Positions 1-5,555 of a DNA stretch of 6,369 nucleotides are shown piece by piece. The stretch spans positions 1 to 6,369 of the forward strand of contig CASBQJ010000256.1 in assembly GCA_949127705.1 (NCBI GenBank), read 5' to 3'. The notes under the pieces were generated by a model. It saw only the letters and a list, made by a program, of their open reading frames with translations, was not told the origin of the DNA and did no database searches. Position numbers and translations under genes: made by a program. Origin of the DNA: Synechococcales cyanobacterium PMM_0085 (GTDB lineage Bacteria > Cyanobacteriota > Cyanobacteriia > Elainellales > Elainellaceae). Position 1 is the stretch's first letter. Every line of letters starts with the position of its first letter.

Positions 1-190
1 CTACCGAATTTGCCGCCGTTTGCGGCAATTCGGCGGGGACTAGATGGGCGGTAATTTGATGGCCAAATAGGTTGAAGTCAATCCATTTGTTGTCTGTTCT
101 GCCGACTGTGCAGCCCAGCAGGGTTTCGTAAAATTGGCGGGTTGCAGCTAAATCTGTCACGGGAAAGGCAACGTGGAATGGTCTCACCAT
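1..190 (-). CDS. VOC (glyoxalase/bleomycin-resistance fold) family protein, N-terminal part, cut by window edge
   Basis: The reverse strand reads from ATG at 190 into the window edge without a stop, giving 63 codons. The start MVRPFHVAFPVTDL, then RQFYETLLGC and GHQITAHL, is the typical first beta-alpha-beta-beta-beta module of the vicinal oxygen chelate superfamily. His6 and His49 sit where such proteins place metal ligands. Known members are metal-dependent dioxygenases, glyoxalases and antibiotic-modifying enzymes, so the substrate cannot be named from this half. The gene is incomplete because the window ends, not because it is broken. The next gene upstream on the same strand ends 231 bp away, and a possible promoter lies between them, so this gene is probably transcribed alone. 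Confidence 0.85.
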   Translation of the reverse strand, partial: MVRPFHVAFPVTDLAATRQFYETLLGCTVGRTDNKWIDFNLFGHQITAHLVPAELPQTAANSV

Positions 191-231
191 AGGTTCCGCA
201 ATCTGCTGGGTCGCTCTATTGTTTAATCGCG

Positions 232-260
232 ACTATAGCAAACTGGCTGCATCAGTCATC
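232..260 (-). promoter_or_regulatory. possible promoter of the VOC gene (extended -10)
   Basis: On the minus strand TGC-TATAGT (240 down to 232) resembles an extended -10 box about 42 bp before the ATG at 190. The hexamer 17 bp upstream (GATGAC, 260-255) is a poor -35, so the call rests on the -10 alone. Confidence 0.25.
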
Positions 261-386
261 CCTAATCTTTAGGAGCAGGGACGGATTGGCGGAACCCAGG
301 GACGGGAATGGAGCGCATGTTTGGGGTGAGGGGTAGCGAGAGCATCTGGCAAACTAGGGGGGCGATCGCCTTTTTCTGGCCAGGAG

Positions 387-402
387 CCCTTGCCGCCAAG
401 GG
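387..402. other. short inverted repeat downstream of the permease gene
   Basis: CCCTTG-CCGC-CAAGGG forms a 6-bp stem with a 4-nt loop, 20 bp past the permease stop. There is no T-tract on the minus-strand exit side, so it is at best a weak transcript-end or mRNA-stabilising hairpin. The rest of 191-421 shows only a HIP1 site at 362-369. Confidence 0.25.
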
Positions 403-421
403 TGACTAGATCCAAGGGTTG

Positions 422-1360
422 CTAGAGATGATGGCTTTGTGGATCGAAGGCATCCTGCAACCCGTCGCCGACATAATTAATGCTGAGTACAGTCAGAAAA
501 ATAATTAGCCCTGGAAACATGGCCATGTGGGGCGCTGTTTCAATCCGGTTATATGCATCGAATAGCATGCGCCCCCAGGTAGGGACGTCGGGCGGAAAAC
601 CCAATCCCAGGAAGCTCAGGGTTGATTCGGTGATGATGGCATTGGCGATCGCCAGCGTTGCGGCCACAATCACCGGGCTGAGGACGTTGGGTAAAATGTG
701 GCTCCAAATCAGGCGACGTGGACTAGCCCCTAGCGCCCGGGCAGCGGTGACAAAATCTCGTTCTCGCAGGCTCAAAAAACCAGCCCGCACCAGCCGCGCT
801 ACGCTCATCCAGTTCAACCCGCCAATCATCCCCACAATTAGGATAAAAATGCCCAACTCTCCCCCGGCCACCGCCCGCACCGCATCGCGAAATAGGTAAA
901 CCACCAGCAGCAACAGCGGCAGCTGGGGCAGCGACAAAAACACGTCGGTCAGGCGCATTAGCCCCGCATCCACCAGTCCGCCATAGAAGCCCGCGATCGC
1001 CCCCACCAGCACCCCAAGGGCGATCGCCATCAGCATGGCCGCAATGCCGACGGTCAGTGAAATCCGCCCACCCGCTAACACCCGCGCCAGCTGATCTTGA
1101 CCCAAATCATTGGTGCCAAACGGATGCGCCCAACTGGGCGGTGCCGCAGCCCGGGCAAAATCGATTTCGGTAGTGGAGACCGGGTACACCCACGGCCCGA
1201 CCCACACACTCAGCCCAATCAGACCCAGTACCATTAGCCCCAGCAGCGCCGTGCGGTTGCGCCGAAACCGTTGCCAGATAACGCGCCGCGCCGTTTGAGG
1301 CTCAGAGATAGCGGGTTCCATCAGATTGAATGGGGGGTATTCTGGCTGATTTTTATCCAT
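422..1360 (-). CDS. ABC transporter permease, DppC/OppC (peptide/nickel) family
   Basis: This 312-residue inner-membrane protein would be one of the two permease subunits of a peptide- or nickel-type ABC importer. It begins with a cytoplasmic stretch and a first membrane helix at about 37-59 (OppC_N-like region). The family motif HPFGTNDLGQD follows at 79-89. Further hydrophobic helices lie near 101-125, 146-158, 168-188, 228-252 and 280-298. The ATPase-contacting EAA loop is clear at about 203-230 (TAARALGASPRRLIWSHILPN). The C-terminus GDGLQDAFDP is characteristic. Length matches the family (about 280-320). No DppB partner, binding protein or ATPase gene is visible, which is common in cyanobacteria, where these subunits are often scattered. 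The ATG at 1360 has no clear Shine-Dalgarno sequence. Met14 is an alternative start but has none either. The transported substrate cannot be inferred from this subunit. Confidence 0.93.
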   Translation of the reverse strand: MDKNQPEYPPFNLMEPAISEPQTARRVIWQRFRRNRTALLGLMVLGLIGLSVWVGPWVYPVSTTEIDFARAAAPPSWAHPFGTNDLGQDQLARVLAGGRISLTVGIAAMLMAIALGVLVGAIAGFYGGLVDAGLMRLTDVFLSLPQLPLLLLVVYLFRDAVRAVAGGELGIFILIVGMIGGLNWMSVARLVRAGFLSLRERDFVTAARALGASPRRLIWSHILPNVLSPVIVAATLAIANAIITESTLSFLGLGFPPDVPTWGRMLFDAYNRIETAPHMAMFPGLIIFLTVLSINYVGDGLQDAFDPQSHHL

Positions 1361-1397
1361 TAATGAATTAAAGGTGCATTTTTGATTTCTATTGGCG

Positions 1398-1426
1398 GTA
1401 GGGGCATGGCACTGCCATGCCCCTAC
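1398..1426. repeat. REP-like perfect palindrome (14-bp arms)
   Basis: GTAGGGGCATGGCA (1398-1411), one central C, then its exact reverse complement (1413-1426). Palindromes of the type GTAGGGGCA...TGCCCCTAC are, from general knowledge, dispersed in many copies between genes of filamentous and some unicellular cyanobacteria. It lies in the divergent spacer between the permease and the HHL1-like gene and has no adjoining T-run, so it is better read as a dispersed repeat than as a terminator. Confidence 0.7.
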
Positions 1427-1462
1427 GGGTGTGACCCGGATTAATGTCTCAGGAGGTGCTAC

Positions 1463-1483
1463 ATGATCAACATTTTCCTGTAA
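1463..1483 (+). CDS. possible six-codon leader mini-ORF with strong Shine-Dalgarno
   Basis: AGGAGG at 1451-1456 stands 6 nt before an ATG at 1463, which opens a six-codon frame (MINIFL) ending in TAA at 1481-1483. The stop lies 31 nt before the ATG of the HHL1-like gene, which has no comparable Shine-Dalgarno. It could be a translated leader peptide, or the remains of a former gene start. If transcription starts downstream at the HLR1-like element it would not be transcribed with the gene. Confidence 0.25.
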   Translation: MINIFL

Positions 1484-1494
1484 ACTTTTCTTAA
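1477..1494 (+). promoter_or_regulatory. HLR1-like element (candidate RpaB site) upstream of the HHL1-like gene
   Basis: CCTGTAAA (1477-1484), a 2-nt spacer and TTTCTTAA (1487-1494) resemble two imperfect copies of the reverse-complement HLR1 half-site WWTGTAAM, at the expected 10-bp period. The first copy mismatches at its two W positions and the second at two core positions. RpaB is the known cyanobacterial regulator that binds HLR1 at high-light genes. The match is partial, so this is a suggestion. AT-rich sequence up to 1510 could hold the core promoter. Confidence 0.3.
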
Positions 1495-1514
1495 GAAGTT
1501 AAATTTTAACGAAG

Positions 1515-1943
1515 ATGGCAACTCAACCCGGATTTGGTAAAAGTCAGCCTAAACCTAAGGTTTCCAAGCGATCGCAGGAACGTGCTGAAGCCTCTACACA
1601 GTACGACAAGATGAAGGCTGATGGAATCCCAGAGTATGAAGTATACATTCGGATTAAAGATAAGAAGGGTTGGTACCCGGTGGGGGCGATCGCCGTCAAG
1701 CGCTCCAACCAGATTAATCGAGCCATTTATGACAGCCAAGCGCAATTGCTCCAAGGAGCATTTCGCCTCTTCCCCACCTTGCGCAAGCATCAGACCCAGT
1801 TGGAATACGGCTATCGGCTCAAAGAGTATAAAGACGAACCGATTCAATTGGCTGAACCGCCTAAAACTACCGCGACTTCCGGGATTCAGTCTGCTCTGAC
1901 TAAAGTCGCCGTTGGGATTTCATCGTTATTTAAGCGCAATTAA
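1515..1943 (+). CDS. HHL1-like protein (photosystem II photoprotection-associated family)
   Basis: The product is a 142-residue soluble protein with a basic, low-complexity N-terminus (1-25) and a conserved core at about 28-115. Core segments include YDKMKADGIPEYEVYIRIKD, GWYPVGAIAV, NRAIYDSQAQLLQGAFRLFP, LEYGYRLKEYKDEPIQLAEP. I recognise this core as that of plant HHL1 (HYPERSENSITIVE TO HIGH LIGHT 1), a thylakoid-associated protein that protects photosystem II from photodamage in Arabidopsis. Cyanobacterial relatives carry the same family name. No signal peptide or convincing membrane helix is seen. The C-terminal segment (about 122-139) could be an amphipathic helix for membrane association. 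The ATG at 1515 is followed by the MATQPGFGKS opening, and no Shine-Dalgarno precedes it. It is the first of three co-directional genes, 78 bp before the next. Function in cyanobacteria is inferred from the plant protein. Confidence 0.8.
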   Translation: MATQPGFGKSQPKPKVSKRSQERAEASTQYDKMKADGIPEYEVYIRIKDKKGWYPVGAIAVKRSNQINRAIYDSQAQLLQGAFRLFPTLRKHQTQLEYGYRLKEYKDEPIQLAEPPKTTATSGIQSALTKVAVGISSLFKRN

Positions 1944-2021
1944 ATTGAGCTGAACAGTTATCTTTGCGGATGCTGTTATATCTGCAAAAGCACCGCTGCA
2001 AGCCCCTTCATAGGTAACTCC

Positions 2022-2429
2022 ATGTCCCAGTTAGAGCGTCTGCTGTTGATGGCAGAAGATGAGTTGACCCAATACAGTACCGATGCCCGCAAAATTGAGA
2101 AGCTGCGCCAAAAAGTCAGCCTGTCGGTATCGCGGGTGGAACAACAGCGGATTCAGGCAGAGCTGAAGGCCGACATGCCCACCGATGCGATTAGCGAACT
2201 GATTGAAAAGCAGCGCCAAACCGTAGCATTGCCCTTCTGGGGGATTGCCGGATTGGGGCTGCTGCTGGGCATTTCCTTCATGCAGCCACTAGATTTTATC
2301 GCCACCATTCTAGGTACAGTCGCAGCGATTAAAATTCAGCAGCGCGGCTGGAAATTGCAATCTAGACGGCTGGTGCTGCAAACCCTAGAAGACTTGGAGC
2401 AACGCATGAACAATCCTGCCAGTTCCTAA
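2022..2429 (+). CDS. small membrane protein of unknown function (coiled coil plus membrane hairpin)
   Basis: I do not recognise a named family. The 135-residue product has a charged, heptad-rich N-terminal helix (about 3-67, for example RKIEKLRQKVSLSVSRVEQQ) likely to form a coiled coil. Two hydrophobic stretches follow (about 69-87 and 89-105) that could form a tight membrane hairpin. A second helical charged tail (about 106-131) ends in LEDLEQRMNN. Both charged arms would then lie on the same side of the membrane. AGGT at 2012-2015 stands 6 nt before the ATG at 2022 and supports this start. It lies 78 bp after the HHL1-like gene and 37 bp before the creatininase-like gene, so co-transcription with the latter is plausible. 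Codon use and the lack of in-frame stops make it a real gene. Its role is unknown. Confidence 0.75.
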   Translation: MSQLERLLLMAEDELTQYSTDARKIEKLRQKVSLSVSRVEQQRIQAELKADMPTDAISELIEKQRQTVALPFWGIAGLGLLLGISFMQPLDFIATILGTVAAIKIQQRGWKLQSRRLVLQTLEDLEQRMNNPASS

Positions 2430-2466
2430 AGCATCGTTAGGCTGTAGTCGTACCGTCAGGAGTCGT

Positions 2467-3279
2467 ATGCATAGTTTTATTCCGCCCGAACGGTTCTTTC
2501 CATATCTAACCTGGACGGAAATTCAGCAGATGCCGGGGAAGGAAAACGTCGTGTTGCTGCAACCAATCGGGGCAATAGAGCAGCATGGCCCGCATCTGCC
2601 GCTGGTGGTAGATGCGGCGATCGCCACAGCCACCGTTGGGGGCGCACTAGCCCGCCTGGAACCCAATATCCCGGCCTATGCCCTGCCAACCCTGTGCTAC
2701 GGCAAATCGAACGAGCACTGGCATTTTCCGGGCACTATTACGCTCACGGCTCAAACTTTAATGACAACCCTAATGGAAGTGGGGGAAAGCCTCTACCGGG
2801 CAGGGTTTCGCAAGCTAGCGCTGGTCAATGCCCACGGCGGTCAGCCCCAAGTATTGGAAATGGTAGCGCGCGACCTGCATCAGCAGCACGAAGATTTTTT
2901 AGTATTTCCGCTGTTTGTCTGGCGTGCGCCTAACTTAGACGTGGGCTTTCTGACCCCTAAAGAAGCCGAATTTGGTATTCATGCCGGCGATGCCGAAACC
3001 AGTCTGATGCTGGCGATTTTGCCCGACCAGGTGCAGATGGATCGAGCTGTCGCCGAATATCCTCACGGGTTGCCCGCCGACAGCCTGCTGAGTATGGAAG
3101 GGAAGTTACCGTTTGCTTGGACAACCCGCGACCTCAGCCGCAGCGGGGTGTTGGGCGACCCAACAGTGGCGACCCAGGCCAAAGGCGATCGCATTTTAGC
3201 ATCTCTAGCGGCCAGTTGGGCGCGTGTGATCCACGACCTGCACCACTTTCAACAGCCCCAAGCCTGGAAAGATAGCTGA
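2467..3279 (+). CDS. creatininase-family metal-dependent amidohydrolase
   Basis: The 270-residue length fits the creatininase (creatinine amidohydrolase) family, whose members cleave cyclic or linear amides with two divalent metal ions. Motifs in order are LQPIGAIEQHGPHLPL (31-46), SNEHWHFPGT (81-90), LVNAHGGQ (119-126), GIHAGDAETSLML (170-182) and GVLGDP (227-232). Probable metal ligands are Glu38, His40, Asp49, His123 and Glu177, so the active site looks intact. Relatives include creatininase, FAPy deformylase-like enzymes and the MftE peptidase. Nothing in the neighbourhood selects a substrate, so the true reaction is unknown and creatinine itself is unlikely in a cyanobacterium. AGGAG at 2458-2462, 4 nt before the ATG, supports the start. 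It ends 33 bp from the convergent kinase gene, with no strong terminator between the two. Confidence 0.9.
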   Translation: MHSFIPPERFFPYLTWTEIQQMPGKENVVLLQPIGAIEQHGPHLPLVVDAAIATATVGGALARLEPNIPAYALPTLCYGKSNEHWHFPGTITLTAQTLMTTLMEVGESLYRAGFRKLALVNAHGGQPQVLEMVARDLHQQHEDFLVFPLFVWRAPNLDVGFLTPKEAEFGIHAGDAETSLMLAILPDQVQMDRAVAEYPHGLPADSLLSMEGKLPFAWTTRDLSRSGVLGDPTVATQAKGDRILASLAASWARVIHDLHHFQQPQAWKDS

Positions 3280-3312
3280 GATTTAGCCAGCAGGCTGATT
3301 CCCATCCTGTTC

Positions 3313-4563
3313 CTAGGCTTGACCCACTTGAATCGCCAGCGCTCTAGCCTCGTCGCCCTCGGCTTGAATGGGCAGCTCAAACCAAAACAGCGCCCCCGAA
3401 TTAGCCGCGCTGTTGACATTAATCCGGCTTCTGTGCGCCTGGATAATTTGCTGGCACAGATATAAACCCACCCCTAGCCCGTGGGTGTGGCCGGCATTGG
3501 TGCCTCGCTGATGCAGGCCAAATAGCTGTTGACACTGGTCAGCCGGAATCCCAACGCCGTTGTCTTGGACACTGCACCGCACCCGGCCTGCTTCCACCCG
3601 AGCCGCGATCGCCAGTTCAACGCCTGGAGGGTTATGTTTAAGCGCATTCGTAATTAAATGCTCAAACACGCGTCGAATCTGACAGGGATCGCCATAAACC
3701 GGGGGCAAATCAGGAGCAATTTGAACCGTTAGCGTAGCTTGATCTTTCTGAATTAACGGCTGGAGACTGCTGCCAATCTCTAAGATCAACGCGTCAAGCT
3801 GAATCGGCTGACGCTGCAATACCAGCGGTTCGGCTGTGCAGCTATAGGCATCGAGCAGGCAGTCAATTTGCTTAATGTGGCATTCTACTCCCTGTACCAT
3901 ACGCTCTAACGTAGAGCGCGGAATTGAGATCACTTCAGAGCAGGCTTCAGAGCAGGGTTGAGGCTCGACCCCGACGCCCTCTAGCAGGTTTTTGATCACC
4001 ATTTGCATCCCCAGCGTCGGGTTACGCAAATCGTGCGACAAGGCATGCAGCAGCGATCGCAACGATTGTTCTGTTTGCTGACGGCAGCTGACCGCCGCGT
4101 GCAGTTCCTGATTTTTTTTATGGACTTGCTGATGCAGCCGCCGCACTGAGAGCAGCGTCTGCACCAAGGGCAATAGGGTCTGCGGTTGAAAGACACTCAC
4201 TAGGTCATCGTCAGACTCCAGAGCTGATTTGAGCGACGCCGGAATTGAGGCGGGCGTCAAGGTCAGAATCGGAATAGTGCTAGGAATGCGGCTACTGGTC
4301 GCCAGGGCTTTGAACTGCTGATAGGTTGCTAAAACGGGTAGACCAAGCACAGCGCCGTCGAGCACAATCACGTCGGGTTGTTGTAATCCCAGATGGGCGA
4401 TCGCCTCTGCCGCTGTAGCCGCCACTTGAACCGTGAACCCGCCATCGGCGATCGCATCTAGCCACAGGGCTAAGCTAGCTGACTCAGCAGTGACTAACAA
4501 GACCCGACCGGGAGGAGCGATCTCAACATCCATGCTTAAAATCCATCGCTTAAAGCCAAGCAT
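3313..4563 (-). CDS. histidine kinase with N-terminal degenerate receiver domain
   Basis: The 416-residue cytoplasmic protein has no membrane helix. Residues about 20-138 form a receiver-like domain in which Asp69 (VIVLDGAV) is in the phospho-acceptor position. The usual acidic pair after strand 1 is Ala-Glu (26-27), and the conserved Lys of strand 5 is Gln (VFQPQ, about 126-128). A helical linker (about 139-170) leads to the HisKA domain with H-box His177 in ALSHDLRNP. The HATPase domain has an N-box (Asn306 in HLITNALKHN), G1 box DNGVGIP (334-340) and G2 box GLGVGLYL (362-369), all intact. It should autophosphorylate at His177, and the receiver may act as an input or docking module rather than a phosphorylation switch. 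No cognate response regulator lies beside it, so it is an orphan kinase. Met11 (ATG at 4533) is an equally possible start, since neither has a Shine-Dalgarno and the receiver begins near residue 20. Confidence 0.92.
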   Translation of the reverse strand: MLGFKRWILSMDVEIAPPGRVLLVTAESASLALWLDAIADGGFTVQVAATAAEAIAHLGLQQPDVIVLDGAVLGLPVLATYQQFKALATSSRIPSTIPILTLTPASIPASLKSALESDDDLVSVFQPQTLLPLVQTLLSVRRLHQQVHKKNQELHAAVSCRQQTEQSLRSLLHALSHDLRNPTLGMQMVIKNLLEGVGVEPQPCSEACSEVISIPRSTLERMVQGVECHIKQIDCLLDAYSCTAEPLVLQRQPIQLDALILEIGSSLQPLIQKDQATLTVQIAPDLPPVYGDPCQIRRVFEHLITNALKHNPPGVELAIAARVEAGRVRCSVQDNGVGIPADQCQQLFGLHQRGTNAGHTHGLGVGLYLCQQIIQAHRSRINVNSAANSGALFWFELPIQAEGDEARALAIQVGQA

Positions 4564-4783
4564 GTATCAGAGTTGTCATGAAACATGCATGGTGTTCATT
4601 GGCAATCATACGGGTTGCATGGGCTTCAAGCCCTCACCTTACTGGGTGTTTTTAGGCAACATAGCCAGAAAAGATAAATCTAGAAAAGATAAATCAGCAC
4701 AGCCTGAGATCCCGAACGCCTACGCCCAAATGCCTAGGGAGACGGTGGCGATCGCGGCAATGTCTCTCTAAAACCTTGCAATC
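4564..4783. other. kinase upstream region: inverted repeats and tandem 14-mer, no gene seen
   Basis: This is the kinase upstream region on the minus strand. It holds an interrupted inverted repeat GCATGT/ACATGC (4560-4565 and 4583-4588), which overlaps the first possible kinase ATG, a short palindrome GGGCTT-C-AAGCCC (4621-4633), a 14-bp tandem duplication (4667-4695) and a HIP1 site (4748-4755). No convincing -10/-35 pair was found. A plus-strand open frame running through here is mostly antisense to the kinase and is not a gene in my view. Confidence 0.4.
4667..4695. repeat. tandem 14-bp direct repeat, two copies, 15-bp period
   Basis: AGAAAAGATAAATC occurs at 4667-4680 and again, identically, at 4682-4695 with a single T between. 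It lies about 105-130 bp upstream of the kinase start on the minus strand. It may be a paired regulator site or a replication-slippage duplication. Confidence 0.8.
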
Positions 4784-4819
4784 AAAAAAGAGCTGAAACC
4801 ATGGTTTCAGCTCTTTTTT
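4784..4819. terminator. bidirectional intrinsic terminator (36-bp perfect palindrome)
   Basis: AAAAAAGAGCTGAAACC (4784-4800), AT, then the exact complement arm (4803-4819) make a 36-bp perfect palindrome. Its GC-containing stem is flanked by six A and six T, so it can terminate in both directions. On the minus strand it lies 76 bp after the stop of the 97-codon gene, which it most likely serves, shielding the kinase promoter region. Confidence 0.9.
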
Positions 4820-4894
4820 GTGATTTTAATTTGGCAACCCGCAACCCGGTATTGCATCTGTAATGCAGACCAAAGGGTAGAGTACAGCGCCTAT

Positions 4895-5188
4895 TCAACC
4901 AGCGGTGGCCGGCTCCTTCGCTTTTCTCTCAAACACCTGAATATTTGGCTCCAGTAAAATAAAGCCGTTCTCGGTTTCTTTGCCGATCCGTCCGGCGATC
5001 GCAGCCACCCACTGCGGGTAGTTAGCCTGCGCGTCTTCTAATTTTTTCCAGATTTTTGGCTTAACGGTGATGCTCACCAATCGCCCTTCACAGTCTACCT
5101 CGAACTCCTTCCAGCCGTTTTCAACTGTTTTAGCCTCTGGATACTCACTAATTTTGATCGTGACTTCCAATTTCCCTGGTACTGGCAT
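4895..5188 (-). CDS. small conserved cyanobacterial protein, function unknown (sometimes labelled FinO-like)
   Basis: The 97-residue product opens with a beta-rich half (LEVTIKISEYPEAKTVENGW, then EFEVDCEGRLVSITVKPKIW). A helical PQWVAAIAGRIG segment follows at about 58-69, then a last strand-like FILLEPNIQVFERK and a charged tail. There is no signal peptide or membrane helix. From memory, close cyanobacterial relatives are sometimes labelled 'fertility inhibition FinO-like', but I cannot see a ProQ/FinO RNA-binding motif here and do not rely on that name. The start is secure: AAGGAG (5202-5197 on the minus strand) stands 8 nt before the ATG at 5188. It is followed by a strong terminator at 4784-4819 and preceded by two inverted repeats, so it is a single-gene transcription unit. 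Confidence 0.8.
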   Translation of the reverse strand: MPVPGKLEVTIKISEYPEAKTVENGWKEFEVDCEGRLVSITVKPKIWKKLEDAQANYPQWVAAIAGRIGKETENGFILLEPNIQVFERKAKEPATAG

Positions 5189-5218
5189 CCGCTCAACTCC
5201 TTAACGTCTACTCTCATT

Positions 5219-5237
5219 CCTAGGAAGCGCTCCTAGG
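5219..5237. promoter_or_regulatory. inverted repeat upstream of the 97-codon gene (possible operator)
   Basis: CCTAGGA (5219-5225) and TCCTAGG (5231-5237) are perfect 7-bp arms around AGCGC. The repeat lies 30-49 bp upstream of the ATG at 5188, where an operator or a 5'-UTR hairpin could act. No known regulator consensus is recognised. Confidence 0.4.
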
Positions 5238-5239
5238 CC

Positions 5240-5274
5240 AATCCCCATGCTGATTTAGAACTAGCACGGGGATT
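5240..5274. other. inverted repeat with 11-bp arms, one mismatch
   Basis: AATCCCCATGC (5240-5250) and GCACGGGGATT (5264-5274) pair at 10 of 11 positions around a 13-nt loop. It lies between the tRNA-side terminator and the promoter region of the 97-codon gene, 3 bp from the palindrome at 5219-5237. It lacks a clean T-tract. It may be a second transcript-end hairpin or an mRNA leader structure. Confidence 0.4.
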
Positions 5275-5298
5275 CATTTTATCCCACTCATCGTGATT

Positions 5299-5347
5299 AA
5301 AAAAGTCGCTTTGACCTGATACCGTCAAGCACCCAGTCAAAGCGGCT
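5299..5347 (-). terminator. intrinsic terminator downstream of the tRNA-Trp 3' fragment
   Basis: On the minus strand AGCCGCTTTGAC (5347-5336) pairs with GTCAAAGCGACT (5315-5304) over 12 bp including one G-U, with a 20-nt loop, and is followed directly by a six-T run (5304-5299). It begins 10 bp after the 3' end of the tRNA fragment, as expected for the native tRNA terminator. The loop holds a second GTCAA (5324-5328) that could compete for the TTGAC arm. Confidence 0.8.
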
Positions 5348-5357
5348 AAAATACATA

Positions 5358-5404
5358 CGCGCCCCAGAGGACTTGAACCCCCGACATCAGGTTTTGGAGA
5401 CCTG
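5358..5404 (-). pseudogene. 3' fragment of tRNA-Trp (anticodon CCA); probable att site of an integrative element
   Basis: Read on the minus strand, the fragment has an anticodon stem CAGGT/ACCTG enclosing loop CTCCAAA (anticodon CCA, Trp) and a five-base variable loop ATGTC. A T arm of GGGGG-TTCAAGT-CCTCT follows (two G-U pairs), then the 3' acceptor strand GGGGCGC and discriminator G at 5358. This corresponds to about tRNA positions 27-73. No D arm and no GCGCCCC 5' acceptor strand precede it. Upstream sequence (5405 onward) is unrelated, so the gene is non-functional. Tyrosine-recombinase elements commonly use exactly this 3' part of tRNA genes as the att core. That and the retained terminator suggest the chromosomal side is to the left and the element side to the right. 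Confidence 0.8.
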
Positions 5405-5408
5405 AAAT

Positions 5409-5429
5409 AAGTCTTGCCCCGTAAGACTT
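5409..5429. other. hairpin next to the tRNA/att junction
   Basis: AAGTCTT (5409-5415), loop GCCCCGT, AAGACTT (5423-5429) form a perfect 7-bp stem, 4 bp beyond the last base that matches the tRNA. It may be part of the element's attachment site or the edge of the recombination event. Confidence 0.5.
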
Positions 5430-5447
5430 TCAGCGATTGTTAAAAGT

Positions 5448-5469
5448 TTTTATCCCAACTTTACCCCAA
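5448..5469. repeat. 11-bp direct repeat pair beside the att site (arm-type site candidates)
   Basis: TTTTATCCCAA (5448-5458) and CTTTACCCCAA (5459-5469) abut and agree at 9 of 11 positions. Short direct repeats near the crossover core are typical of the arm-type binding sites of tyrosine integrases. No integrase is in view to match them with. Apart from these and the hairpin, 5405-5555 is AT-rich and holds no gene I can support. Confidence 0.4.
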
Positions 5470-5555
5470 TCTCCAAAGTTTTAGAGCTTTTGGATTATTT
5501 AGATATTTTGCCTTGAACCCCAGATTAAACAACGCTAGATTCTGAGCAGCCTCTG

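Noticed and set aside
361..375. GGCGATCGCC followed by TTTTT as a terminator
   Set aside because: A 10-bp palindrome without a loop is a HIP1 site, and no plus-strand gene ends there.
480..899. Plus-strand open frame within the permease gene
   Set aside because: It is antisense to a well-supported membrane protein, and its translation shows no family features.
4433..4771. Plus-strand 112-codon open frame
   Set aside because: It begins antisense inside the kinase gene and continues through repeats in the spacer. There is no Shine-Dalgarno and no recognisable protein pattern.
5358..5404. A complete tRNA or an intron-split tRNA
   Set aside because: No D arm or GCGCCCC 5' strand was found in the adjacent upstream sequence, and the break lies before the anticodon stem, not in the anticodon loop where known cyanobacterial tRNA introns sit.
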